A stretch of DNA of 64,000 nt from Verrucosispora sp. NA02020. GTDB taxonomy: Bacteria > Actinomycetota > Actinomycetes > Mycobacteriales > Micromonosporaceae. A model generated the notes under the pieces. That model saw nothing but the letters and a program-made list of their open reading frames with translations, ran no database searches and was not told where the DNA came from. The translations under genes were made by a program, and so were the position numbers. The DNA lies in the NCBI RefSeq assembly GCF_013364215.1, contig NZ_CP054923.1:3286001-3350000 (forward strand). The letters are read 5' to 3'. Of the stretch, positions 52,537-60,279 are shown piece by piece (positions within the stretch are counted from its first letter, which is position 1; every line of letters begins with the position of its first letter).

Positions 52537-53831
52537 GCCCCGACCCCCACCCGGGCGTCGGCACCAGCCGGAACGCTCTCGTCGAGGTACGAGACCCGGG
52601 CCTGCCCGGCCAGCCGGTCGGCGACCGTCCGCGCACCGGCACCGGCGGTGTCGACCACCATCACGTGACCGAGGTAGTCGTTGTTGCTGCTGGCGTCCCC
52701 GGCCCGGTGGCCGTCCGGCTTCACCGACCAGTCGACCACCCGAGGATCCGTCGACCAGGTCCCGGTGCCGTCGATCCGCGCCACGACACCGGGTCGCGGC
52801 GGCAGCACGAACGCGATCGCGGCACTGCGTACGCCGGTGTCGGCCGGGGTGAGGTCCGGGTGTTCGCCGAGCGCGAGCTGCGCGTACACCATCGGCAGGT
52901 CCACGCCGGTGACCCGGCGCACCAGCTCGGTGATCTGGTTACCGGCGGGCCGGGGGTTGACCTCCACCACGCGCGGCCCGGTGGGCGTCAGCCGCAGCTC
53001 GGTGTGCCCGACCGCGCGATCCAACCCGACCGCCTCCAGGGCGGCCACCGCCACCTCGCTGACCCGCTCACGGGTCGCCGGGTCCAGCACCGCCGGGAAC
53101 ATGTGGCCCGTCTCGACGAACCCGGAGGCACCGCCGAGACTCTTGTCGGTGATCCCGACGACCGTGGTCACCCCGTCGACGGTGACCGTCTCCACGCTCA
53201 CCTCCGGCCCGGTCAGCAGCTCCTCCAGCAGCACCACCGGCACCCTCGGCTGCCGCCGGGCGTTCACCGGGAACGCGGCGAGGGCGTCGAACGCGGCGCG
53301 CAGCCCGGTCGGGTCCGCCACCTGCCGCACGTACATGCCGGCGCAGAGGTCCACCGGCTTCAGCACCAGCGGATACCCCAGCTCGCGCGCGGCCTGCGCG
53401 GTGGCCGCCCAGCCGTCGGCGAGCGCGAACCGGGGCTGCGGCACACCGGCGCGGGCCATCGCCGTCCGGGCCAGATCCTTGCGGTACGCCCGCCGCACCG
53501 CCGCCGGATCCGCACCGGGCAGCCCGAGGTGCGCGGCCACCTGGGCGACCGTGTCCAGGTAGTAGTCGCACGAGGTGAGGACCCCGTCGAAGCGCAGCGC
53601 CGCGTGCAGCCGTCCGGCCTGCTCCAACAGCGCGGGTACGTCGTTGGTGTCGACGGTCAGCACGTTCTGCGCGGCCAGCAGCGGATGTGTGCCGCCGGGC
53701 GGCGCACCACGCAGGTAGTGGTGCAGGTCCCGGGTCAGGAACGAGAACCGGTGCCCGGCCTCCAACACCGCTCGCGGCAGGAGGTGGCTCATCGCCCCGA
53801 CCCAGCTCTCCACCAACAACACGTGCGCCAT
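52533..53831 (-). CDS. ATP-grasp carboxylate-amine ligase
   Basis: A 432-aa ATP-grasp enzyme. The N-terminal pre-ATP-grasp domain MAHVLLVESWVGAMSHLLPR precedes RRAYRKDLARTAMARAGVPQPRF, ATP-binding GYPLVLKPVDLCAGMYVRQV, VVLLEELLTGPEVSVETVTV, and Mg ligands in ELRLTPTGPRVVEVNPRPAG. It matches L-amino-acid ligases and related peptide-forming enzymes. ATG 53831 is preferred over the ATG at 53852, because GGGGAGG lies six nt before it. First gene of the minus-strand operon; a Zur-like palindrome lies 33 nt upstream. Confidence 0.9.
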   Translation of the reverse strand: MAHVLLVESWVGAMSHLLPRAVLEAGHRFSFLTRDLHHYLRGAPPGGTHPLLAAQNVLTVDTNDVPALLEQAGRLHAALRFDGVLTSCDYYLDTVAQVAAHLGLPGADPAAVRRAYRKDLARTAMARAGVPQPRFALADGWAATAQAARELGYPLVLKPVDLCAGMYVRQVADPTGLRAAFDALAAFPVNARRQPRVPVVLLEELLTGPEVSVETVTVDGVTTVVGITDKSLGGASGFVETGHMFPAVLDPATRERVSEVAVAALEAVGLDRAVGHTELRLTPTGPRVVEVNPRPAGNQITELVRRVTGVDLPMVYAQLALGEHPDLTPADTGVRSAAIAFVLPPRPGVVARIDGTGTWSTDPRVVDWSVKPDGHRAGDASSNNDYLGHVMVVDTAGAGARTVADRLAGQARVSYLDESVPAGADARVGVGA

Positions 53832-53863
53832 CGGCGCCTCCCCACTCGGCAACAGGCGATGGC

Positions 53864-53882
53864 AATGGTAACGGTTTTCATT
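53864..53882. promoter_or_regulatory. Zur-box-like palindrome
   Basis: AATGGTAACGGTTTTCATT is a 9-1-9 palindrome with 7 of 9 pairs matched. It contains the TG..AAC-G-GTT..CA frame of actinobacterial zinc-uptake-regulator boxes (consensus TGAAAAYGNTTTTCA-like). It lies just upstream of the ATP-grasp gene in an AT-richer patch, where bound Zur would block transcription under zinc sufficiency. Confidence 0.6.
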
Positions 53883-53932
53883 TGCGAGAGGAAGGAGGGG
53901 GTGTGGCGTGGCGTGTCGGTAGGGTGACGCCC

Positions 53933-54376
53933 GTGACGACAGTCGTGCGCACGGCGACCGAGGATGACCTGGCGGCGCTGCTGGGTCTCTACGCCGAACT
54001 GCACCCGGACGATCCGGTGCTGCCGCCCGAACGGGCTGCGCGGATCTGGCGTGAGATCGCCGGCCAGCCCGGCCGCACCGTGCTTGTCGCAGTGCGCGAC
54101 GGCGCGGTGGTGGGCACCGTCGACGGCGTGGTGGTCGCCAACCTCACCCGGGGCGGCCGACCGTTCATGCTGGTCGAGAACGTCATTGTCACGCACGCGG
54201 CGCGTCGTCTGGGCGTCGCCGGTCGCCTGTTCGACACGGTCGTCGACCTGGCCCGGACGGCCGGCTGCTACAAGGTCCAGTTGCTGTCCCGCGTGGACCG
54301 TCTCCACGCCCACCGGTTCTACGAGTCATGCGGCCTGCGCCCCACCGCCCAGGGCTACCGGCTCTACCTGGACTGA
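53933..54376 (+). CDS. GNAT acetyltransferase (leaderless)
   Basis: A 147-aa GNAT: VRTATEDDLAALLGLYAELHPDDP, FMLVENVIVTHAARRLGVAGRLF (motif A) and SRVDRLHAHRFYESCGL (motif B). TAGGGT at 53920-53925 is a -10 box placing the transcript start at GTG 53933, so the mRNA is probably leaderless. Divergent from the ATP-grasp operon, but its own promoter does not contain the Zur-like site. Substrate unknown. Confidence 0.85.
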   Translation: MTTVVRTATEDDLAALLGLYAELHPDDPVLPPERAARIWREIAGQPGRTVLVAVRDGAVVGTVDGVVVANLTRGGRPFMLVENVIVTHAARRLGVAGRLFDTVVDLARTAGCYKVQLLSRVDRLHAHRFYESCGLRPTAQGYRLYLD

Positions 54377-54431
54377 CCGCTCCGGCTCGACGTCAGGTGA
54401 CAGCGCTGCCTGGCCTGTCCGGAGTACCGGC

Positions 54432-54550
54432 TCAGTCCGCCAGTCGGTGAGCGCACTTGGCTATCCGGAGGCGGGGGATCACCTCACGCTCATCGACCAG
54501 GAGGAAGCTGAGACGCTCGTAGAGTCGGCGCGCCGGCAGGGTGACTGACG
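54432..54550 (-). pseudogene. Truncated GNAT acetyltransferase copy
   Basis: The last ~35 residues read LPARRLYERLSFLLVDEREV then IPRLRIAK. They match the C terminus of the intact GNAT at 58032 (LPARRLYERLDFRLIGEREV, IPGLRIAE) at protein level and clearly at DNA level (CGGAGGC-GGGGAT-ACCTC-CGCTC). Everything upstream of LPAR is unrelated, so this is a 5'-deleted duplicate. Confidence 0.8.
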
Positions 54551-54594
54551 ACAGGTGCACCCCGAAGACAAGCCAAGCCCACCTGAGTGGTTGC

Positions 54595-54804
54595 CTACCG
54601 TGCGCTGAGTACCTTAAGCAGGTTGTCAAAGCCCTCCAGAGCGTCAGCTCGTGCAGTCGTCAGCGCCTCCCAACGGCTATCGCCCTCCACATGCCGTGCT
54701 TGATGGAGTGCGTTGATCAGGCTCCCTCGTTGGAACAGCTCATCGGAGGGCAGGTCCGGGCATCGGATCAACGTCCCGCCGGCGCACTCGCTCGCCGGCC
54801 TCAA
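54595..54804 (-). CDS. Doubtful short hypothetical protein (69 aa)
   Basis: Encodes a 69-residue frame with a plausible helical C terminus (VEGDSRWEALTTARADALEG, then FDNLLKVLSAR). The start would be TTG and no ribosome site is visible. It may be the tail of a decayed gene. Not recognised. Confidence 0.25.
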   Translation of the reverse strand: MRPASECAGGTLIRCPDLPSDELFQRGSLINALHQARHVEGDSRWEALTTARADALEGFDNLLKVLSAR

Positions 54805-54810
54805 GGTCGT

Positions 54811-54871
54811 GCTCGATCCGGGATCGAGTGGTTACGGAAGCGAAGGGATGCCACTCGATCCAGGATCGAGC
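54811..54871. repeat. Nested inverted repeat made of two self-palindromic arms
   Basis: Arm 1 (54811-54831) centres on CTCGATCCGGGATCGAG; arm 2 (54851-54871) centres on CTCGATCCAGGATCGAG. Each arm is itself a palindrome, and the 21-bp arms are also inverted copies of each other with one mismatch, separated by 19 bp. It could form either two small hairpins or one long cruciform. Confidence 0.8.
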
Positions 54872-55131
54872 GTGACCTTGGCACGGAGAACATCACCGAC
54901 CGCACGACGTACGTTCATCGGCATAAGCGTGAGGCCGTGAACGGTCGCGAGCGGGTAGGAGGCGCGACCGGGCCACCCGCAGACCGTATGCGCTCTTGGA
55001 GACGGGGGAACAGGACCCCCGTGAAACGTTGGCCAGCAGTGAGAGCCTTGAGCGCCGTGTGTGCATGGGGATTGAGTAGCGTTCCAGCTGGTGGCGGATG
55101 CTCGAAGGTCCGCCTCAACTTCTGACGGCTT
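54872..55131. other. Non-coding or decayed stretch
   Basis: No convincing gene. It contains a small hairpin ACGGGGG/CCCCCGT (55002-55008, 55016-55022) and the 12-mer shared with the region before the second XRE gene (55078-55089). Confidence 0.45.
55078..55089 (+). repeat. AGCGTTCCAGCT element, copy 1
   Basis: This 12-mer recurs at 56437-56448. Both copies lie upstream of an XRE/TPR-like regulator gene (about 157 bp and 155 bp before the next coding start), suggesting a shared promoter or operator element. Confidence 0.5.
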
Positions 55132-55146
55132 GCTTGATGATCAAGC
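55132..55146. promoter_or_regulatory. Palindrome upstream of the first XRE gene
   Basis: GCTTGATGATCAAGC is a perfect 7-1-7 palindrome 99 bp before the ATG; a plausible binding site for an XRE-type dimer. Confidence 0.45.
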
Positions 55147-55245
55147 ACGTGCGGGTGCTGTCGGTGCTGATCGGTGTACCGTCCGGAGTGGCAGCCTGCC
55201 GGGGATGGTCGGCAGGGGTTCTCGTGTGAACTGGGAGTGCCGCTG

Positions 55246-56427
55246 ATGGCTCGTCGGCCGATACCTGTTGATCCCTCGATTGGTGATCGTATTCGTGCTC
55301 GCCGCGAGTTGCGTGGTTGGAGTGTGCGCTACGCGGCCAGTCGGGCGGGGATCTCCCACACCTCCTGGTCGCGGATCGAGCGTGGCCAGCAGCGCACCGA
55401 CCGGTACATGGTGGTGGATCTGGCGGCGGCTCTTGAATGCTCGGTAGTGGACCTGACCGGGCAGGCGTACACGCCGGCTGATCGGCAGCTTGACGCGGCG
55501 CGCATCGACGCCGAGCGGGTGTGGCGGATCATGATGGACACGCCGATGTCCAAGCGTTCCGATGCGGTGGCGACCGTCGAGCAGGTACGCCGAGAGGCGG
55601 CGCTCGTGCGTGGCCTGTACGGGCGGTGTGACTACGCGGGCGCGTTGCGGCGGCTTGTCGACCTGGTGCCGGCGATGCACGGCCTCACCGATCGACGAGC
55701 GGCGTTGACGGAGATGGTGCCGGTGTACGGCGTGGCGATGGGGTCGTTGCTGAACGTCAGCTACCCGGCGCATGCGTGGCTGGCGGCGGAGCGGTGTGCC
55801 GAGGCGTCCGGGTTGCTTGATGATCCGGTGGCGGCCGGGGTCGCGGCGGCGAATCGGGCGCGGGTGTCGGCCTACTCGGGGGCGTACGGTCCGGCGCGGG
55901 CGCTGTGTGACGTCGCGGCTGCCGATCTTGCGGGCAGCAGCGCTGATGGGGCGCTGGACGTGTTGGGGTTCCTGCACCTGGCGCGGGCGCATCACCTCGC
56001 CGGGCTGCGGGATCAGGCGGGGGCGGAGGAGCACCTTGCCGAGGCGGGGCGGATCGCGGCGCACACCGGGGAGACCGACAGGTGGGACCTCGCCTGGGGG
56101 CCACGGAACGTGGCGCTGTGGCTGATGGCGTTCCTGCTCGACACGGGGCGTCCGGAGGCGGCGTTGCAGACGGCTAAGGGCGTGGAGTTGGCGGGCCTGC
56201 CAGCGGTGCGGCAGGTGTATTTCTGGCTCGACATGGGCCGTGCTGCCGAGGCCGTCGGTCGGGACCGGGATGCGGTGCGGATGCTGCTCGCTGCGGAGCG
56301 GGTCGGATCGCAACACGCCCGATCGTCGGTGTCGGCGCGGGAGACGGCACGGTCGTTGCTGCGTAAGGGCGCGACCTCGCCGGAGTTGCGGGGGCTGTGC
56401 GAGCGGATGAGCCTCGCCGCGTTGTAG
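55246..56427 (+). CDS. XRE-family regulator with long TPR-like C-terminal domain (1)
   Basis: A 393-aa protein. HTH at about 15-70: IGDRIRARRELRGWSVRYAASRAG then HTSWSRIERGQQRTDRYMVVDL. The rest (about 95-390) is all-helical with repeated A-x-x-x-L/Y-A patterns, as in actinobacterial regulators that bind signalling ligands through TPR-like repeats. ATG 55246 has GGGAG eight nt upstream. It is followed by a similar regulator at 56760; the two are distinct, not recent duplicates. Confidence 0.88.
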   Translation: MARRPIPVDPSIGDRIRARRELRGWSVRYAASRAGISHTSWSRIERGQQRTDRYMVVDLAAALECSVVDLTGQAYTPADRQLDAARIDAERVWRIMMDTPMSKRSDAVATVEQVRREAALVRGLYGRCDYAGALRRLVDLVPAMHGLTDRRAALTEMVPVYGVAMGSLLNVSYPAHAWLAAERCAEASGLLDDPVAAGVAAANRARVSAYSGAYGPARALCDVAAADLAGSSADGALDVLGFLHLARAHHLAGLRDQAGAEEHLAEAGRIAAHTGETDRWDLAWGPRNVALWLMAFLLDTGRPEAALQTAKGVELAGLPAVRQVYFWLDMGRAAEAVGRDRDAVRMLLAAERVGSQHARSSVSARETARSLLRKGATSPELRGLCERMSLAAL

Positions 56428-56436
56428 TGGTGCGTA

Positions 56437-56448
56437 AGCGTTCCAGCT
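56437..56448 (+). repeat. AGCGTTCCAGCT element, copy 2
   Basis: Second copy of the 12-mer found at 55078-55089. Here it sits just after the first XRE stop and 155 bp before the 55-aa gene that leads into the second XRE gene. A related TGCGTTCC follows at 56457. Confidence 0.5.
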
Positions 56449-56602
56449 AGCAAGTGTGCGTTCCGTAGCGTCTCGATTACAGCGCGGTCCGCATGTTCGT
56501 GCTTCTTCGATGTGCTGCGGTCGCGCCTCTGAACCGGCGCGGCGGTGGCCACATTCTCCCGAGTTCCCATACCGCCGCGCCCTGTCCGATGAGGGGTCGT
56601 AC

Positions 56603-56770
56603 GTGGGCGGCGTGGAACACGAACGAGGGCACAGCCGTGGCGAGCAGGCGGAAGCAGCGGAGCGGGAGGCCGCGAAGCAGCGCATCCTGGCGCAGGCTGA
56701 GGCGGAGCGGATACCGGTCGAGGAGACGACCCGGGCGGTGCCGGATCGGCGGTGGCGTCGTGCCCGGTGA
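56603..56770 (+). CDS. Small helical protein preceding the second XRE gene
   Basis: A 55-aa hydrophilic protein with a charged helix: EHERGHSRGEQAEAAEREAA and KQRILAQAEAERIPVEE. GAGGGG at 56591-56596 precedes GTG 56603. Its end overlaps the XRE start by 11 nt, indicating coupling. Function unknown. Confidence 0.55.
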   Translation: MGGVEHERGHSRGEQAEAAEREAAKQRILAQAEAERIPVEETTRAVPDRRWRRAR

Positions 56771-57950
56771 CCCGGTACCGATCGGGCGGCGGGTCGCCTA
56801 CCTGCGGGCGCGGCGGAATCTGTCGCAGCAGACGTTCGCCGACCGCCTGGGTAAGTCGAAGAGTTGGGTGGACAAGGTCGAACGTGGTGTGCGGTCGCTG
56901 GAGCGCCTGTCGGTCATCCGGGACATCGCCACCGTGCTGCGGGTGGACGCCGCGACCCTGCTCGGCCGTGATGTTGAGCCCGCCGATGCGGTTGAGCGTC
57001 ACGAGGGTGTCGCCCGGATCAGGGCGGCGATGTCGACGTACGAGATGGCCCTCGGTCGACCGTCCGCGCGCGGCGAGGTGATGCCGCCGGAGCGGGTGGC
57101 GCGGGAGGTCGCGCACGCGTGGACCACCTACCAGCACGCCCGATATCCGCACCTGATCGACCTGCTGCCGGGGCTGTTGACCACGGTGCACCGGGCGTAC
57201 GCCCAGGACCCGGAGGCGGGCCGGACGTTGGTGGTGGAGGCGTACCGGGTCACCACGGCGTTGTTGGTCAAGCTGGACGAACACCAGCTTGCCTGGCTGG
57301 CCGCCGACCGGGCCATGTCCGCCGCGACCGGCGACCGGCTGTTGTTGGCGTGCGCGTCGGTGCAGCTCGGGCAGGTGCTCCGGACGTCGGCGCGGGCGCG
57401 CTCGGTGATGCTGGCCGCCGCCTACCAGATCGCCCCACCCGACCCCGACACCGGCGAACCGCCGGAGGTGTCGCTCTGTGGCAGTCTGCTCGTGCAGGCC
57501 GCCCTCATCGCCGCGACCTGCGGCAACGACCGCGCCGCTGCTGGCCTGCTGGACGAAGCCGCCGAGATGGCCGCCCGGGTCGGCGAGGGACACGACCACC
57601 ACCGCACCGCCTTCGGGCCGACCGCCGTCGAACTGGCCCGGGTCACCGCCGCCATCGAACTCGGCGACACCTCGGACGCCGTCGCGCGGCACGAGAAGGC
57701 GATCGGGCGGGACGAGTGGCGGTGGCTGCCCGTCGAGCATCGCGCCGCGCACCTCGTCGACGCCGCTCGCGCCTACCTGGACACCGACGACGCCACCAAC
57801 GCGGCCCGAGTGCTGATCCAGGCCGACGCCACCGCGCCCGCCGAGATCCGGCACCGACCGGCGGTACGAGAGATGGTCGCCCACGTCGCCCGCGACCAGG
57901 ACGCGTCGACGACGATCACCCAACTCGCCATCAGCCTCGGGCTGGTCTGA
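56760..57950 (+). CDS. XRE-family regulator with long helical C-terminal domain (2)
   Basis: A 396-aa protein. HTH: IGRRVAYLRARRNLSQQTFADRLG and SWVDKVERGVRSLERLSVIRDIA. The helical sensor region covers about 100-390 (LLTTVHRAYAQDP, LVKLDEHQLAWLAADRAM, RAAHLVDAARAYLDTDDATN). GTG 56760 directly precedes the HTH. These double-domain regulators are common in Streptomyces and Micromonospora and often act with small acidic partners; target unknown. Confidence 0.88.
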   Translation: MPGDPVPIGRRVAYLRARRNLSQQTFADRLGKSKSWVDKVERGVRSLERLSVIRDIATVLRVDAATLLGRDVEPADAVERHEGVARIRAAMSTYEMALGRPSARGEVMPPERVAREVAHAWTTYQHARYPHLIDLLPGLLTTVHRAYAQDPEAGRTLVVEAYRVTTALLVKLDEHQLAWLAADRAMSAATGDRLLLACASVQLGQVLRTSARARSVMLAAAYQIAPPDPDTGEPPEVSLCGSLLVQAALIAATCGNDRAAAGLLDEAAEMAARVGEGHDHHRTAFGPTAVELARVTAAIELGDTSDAVARHEKAIGRDEWRWLPVEHRAAHLVDAARAYLDTDDATNAARVLIQADATAPAEIRHRPAVREMVAHVARDQDASTTITQLAISLGLV

Positions 57951-58031
57951 CCACGCCCTTTCTGTCCCGGAGCCCGACGCGCCACCCTTCTCCCTGGACC
58001 GGGGCGAGGCAGGTGACGGCGGGAGGGTGGT

Positions 58032-58493
58032 TCAGGTCGCCGGTTCGCGGACGTACTCGGCGATTCGGAGGCCGGGGATGACCTCGCGCTCGCCGATCAG
58101 GCGGAAGTCGAGACGCTCGTAGAGCCGGCGGGCCGGGAGGTTCGCCGCGCCCGTGGCGACTACCGCGCGCCGGTCGCCGGCCGAGGCGAGGAGCGTCCGC
58201 ACCAGGGCGGCGCCGGCGCCGCGACGGTGGGCCGTCGGGTCCACCACGAGTCGGTCGATGTCCAGCTCGGTGGGGTTCTCCGACCAGGCCACCGCGCCGA
58301 CGAGCCGTCCGTCGTGGTGGGCGCCGAGCCAGCGCAGCGGCGCGGCGCGCAGCGCGTCGAGCGTCTCGTGCAGGGGTGGGATGCGGTCGTCGCCGATGAG
58401 CGATGCCTCCACCGCGTACGCCGCGTGCTGGATCGACAGCAGCGTTCGGGCCAGTGTCTCGTCTGCGCCGGGGTCGATCTCGGTGATCCGCAC
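58032..58493 (-). CDS. GNAT acetyltransferase
   Basis: A 153-aa GNAT: LGAHHDGRLVGAVAWSENPTE, LDIDRLVVDPTAHRRGAGAALVRTLL (motif A with RRGAGAA loop), AANLPARRLYERLDFRLIGER (motif B). GTG 58493 is the first usable start; no strong ribosome site is seen. A truncated copy of its 3' end lies at 54432. Convergent with the second XRE gene. Confidence 0.82.
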   Translation of the reverse strand: MRITEIDPGADETLARTLLSIQHAAYAVEASLIGDDRIPPLHETLDALRAAPLRWLGAHHDGRLVGAVAWSENPTELDIDRLVVDPTAHRRGAGAALVRTLLASAGDRRAVVATGAANLPARRLYERLDFRLIGEREVIPGLRIAEYVREPAT

Positions 58494-58559
58494 CGCGCCA
58501 TTCTGGTCCCCGGCGAGGCGTAGTGCAGCCACTTTCCGGGCCAGCCCTACATCTGTCGT

Positions 58560-58573
58560 TTGACGTATGACGT
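58560..58573. promoter_or_regulatory. GntR-type operator copy upstream of the esterase
   Basis: TTGACGTATGACGT contains the inverse of ACGTCATACG, the 10-mer found in the GntR/ABC promoter at 61119-61128. It lies in the 309-bp gap between the GNAT and esterase genes, about 230 bp before the esterase ATG; the remainder of that gap shows no gene. Confidence 0.5.
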
Positions 58574-58802
58574 TTGCATCGTTAGATTTCGATGAGCGAG
58601 CGGTCCGGTCGTCCGGCGTCGACACGGCGTCCCGACCTGGTGGACCGCTCCCTCGTGGGCTCGTGTCGCCGGATCGGGCGCCGCCGTCCGGGCATCCCCA
58701 CGACACACCGACGTGCTGACGCCACCACCCGACGCCGGCACCCCCAGCCGGGCGCGCGCGGGCGGTCCCGCCCGCGAGCGACCCCGACCGAAGGAGTGGA
58801 CC

Positions 58803-60194
58803 ATGACAGTCATCGGCGAGGCCCGTCCCGCCTCCCCGCCGAGACGCGGTCGACGATCCGGACTGGCCGCCGCGCTCGCCGTGGTCATGACGGCCGGCAC
58901 GGTCGTGGCGGTGAACGCCGCGCCCGCGTCCGCCGCGACGGTCGACACCACCGCGTGGTACGTGCTGGTGAACCGGACCAGCGGCAAGGCGCTGGACCTG
59001 TACGCCTCGGCCACCAACGACGGCGCGCGGATCAGTCAGTGGACGCGGAACAACGGCGCGAACCAGCAGTGGCAGTTCGTCGACTCGGGCGGCGGCTTCT
59101 ATCGGCTCAAGTCCCGGCACTCCGGCAAGGTCCTCGACGTGCAGAACCAGTCCACCGCCGACGGTGCCCCGATCGTCGCTTGGTCGGACAACAACGGGGC
59201 CAACCAGCAGTTCCGGTTGGCCGACTCGGACGGCGGTCACGTCCGGCTGGTCAGCCGGCACAGCGGCAAGGTCGTCGAGGTCCAGGGCGCGTCGACCGCC
59301 GACGGGGCGAACATCGTCCAGTACGCGGACTGGAACGGCGGCAACCAGCAGTGGCAGCTCGTCCGCGTCGACGGGAGCAACCCCACCCCGCCGCCGACGG
59401 GCGGCAGCGGATGCGGCCGTACGCCGACCCTGACCAGCGGCACCCACACGATCCAGAGCGGCGGCAAGAGCCGGTCGTTCATCCTGCGCGTACCCGCCAA
59501 CTACCAGCCGAACAACCCGTACCGGCTGATCTTCGCCTTCCACTGGCGGGGCGGCACCATGCAGGAGATCTCCAACGGCGGCACCAGCGGGACCGCCTGG
59601 TCGTACTACGGCCAGCAGGAGCAGTCCAACAACAGCGCGATCCTGGTCGCGCCGCAGGGGCTCGGCAACGGTTGGGGCAACGCCGGTGGCGAGGACGTCA
59701 CGTTCGTGGACGACATGATCCGGCGGATCGAGGCCGACCTCTGCGTCAACCCGAGGCAGCGTTTCGCCACCGGCTTCAGTTGGGGCGGCGGCATGAGCTA
59801 CGCCCTGGCCTGCGCGCGGGCCGACGTGTTCCGGGCCGTCGCGGTGATCGCCGGTGCCCAGATCAGCGGCTGCTCCGGCGGCACCCAGCCGATCGCGTAC
59901 TTCGGGCTGCACGGCATCACGGACAACGTGCTCAACATCGGTCAGGGGCGCGCGCTGCGCGACACGTTCGTCCGCAACAACGGGTGCGCGGCGCAGAACC
60001 CGCCCGAGCCCGGTGGCGGCAGCCGCACCCACATCACCACCGTGTACTCCGGCTGCCGGTCGGGTTACCCGGTGCAGTGGGCGGCCTTCGACAACGGGCA
60101 CATGCCCGGCCCGGTGGACGGGACGTACGGCGAGAGCGGCATCACGACCTGGACCAAGGGTGAGATCTGGCGGTTCTTCGCGCAGTTCTCCTGA
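58803..60194 (+). CDS. Secreted esterase with N-terminal ricin-type (CBM13) lectin domain
   Basis: A 463-aa protein. A signal peptide (about 1-48) ends ASAAT. The ricin-B/CBM13 trefoil (about 50-190) has three QxW-type repeats (NQQWQF, NQQFRL, NQQWQL). A Pro/Gly linker leads to a polyhydroxybutyrate-depolymerase/feruloyl-esterase-like alpha/beta hydrolase (about 205-463) with RLIFAFHWRGG, nucleophile GFSWGGGMSYALAC and catalytic His in NGHMPG. It probably removes feruloyl or acetyl groups from xylan outside the cell. AAGGAG precedes ATG 58803. The operator at 58560 ties it to the GntR regulator. Confidence 0.9.
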   Translation: MTVIGEARPASPPRRGRRSGLAAALAVVMTAGTVVAVNAAPASAATVDTTAWYVLVNRTSGKALDLYASATNDGARISQWTRNNGANQQWQFVDSGGGFYRLKSRHSGKVLDVQNQSTADGAPIVAWSDNNGANQQFRLADSDGGHVRLVSRHSGKVVEVQGASTADGANIVQYADWNGGNQQWQLVRVDGSNPTPPPTGGSGCGRTPTLTSGTHTIQSGGKSRSFILRVPANYQPNNPYRLIFAFHWRGGTMQEISNGGTSGTAWSYYGQQEQSNNSAILVAPQGLGNGWGNAGGEDVTFVDDMIRRIEADLCVNPRQRFATGFSWGGGMSYALACARADVFRAVAVIAGAQISGCSGGTQPIAYFGLHGITDNVLNIGQGRALRDTFVRNNGCAAQNPPEPGGGSRTHITTVYSGCRSGYPVQWAAFDNGHMPGPVDGTYGESGITTWTKGEIWRFFAQFS

Positions 60195-60219
60195 CCTCGA
60201 CAGGACAGCGGGATCACCA

Positions 60220-60258
60220 CGGCAGCCGTCACCGGTCGACGACCGGTGACGGCTGCCG
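60220..60258. terminator. Strong bidirectional terminator
   Basis: A perfect 18-bp stem, CGGCAGCCGTCACCGGTC (60220-60237) with its exact complement at 60241-60258, and a 3-nt loop. It separates convergent esterase and GntR genes. Confidence 0.85.
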
Positions 60259-60279
60259 GCGGCGAGTGGAGGGGCGGTG

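Larger units (their letters stand above)
54377..54810. other. Degraded stretch with no intact gene
   Basis: Lower in GC and without the usual codon bias. It holds the GNAT fragment at 54432 and the doubtful short frame at 54595 listed separately. I see no RNA gene or terminator in the remainder. Confidence 0.5.

Noticed and set aside
55002..55022. ACGGGGG/CCCCCGT hairpin as a possible tRNA arm
   Set aside because: No cloverleaf could be completed: no acceptor stem, anticodon arm or T-loop consensus nearby.
54541..55125. 194-codon plus-strand open frame
   Set aside because: Crosses the GNAT fragment and nested palindromes, shows no codon bias or domain, and has no ribosome site.
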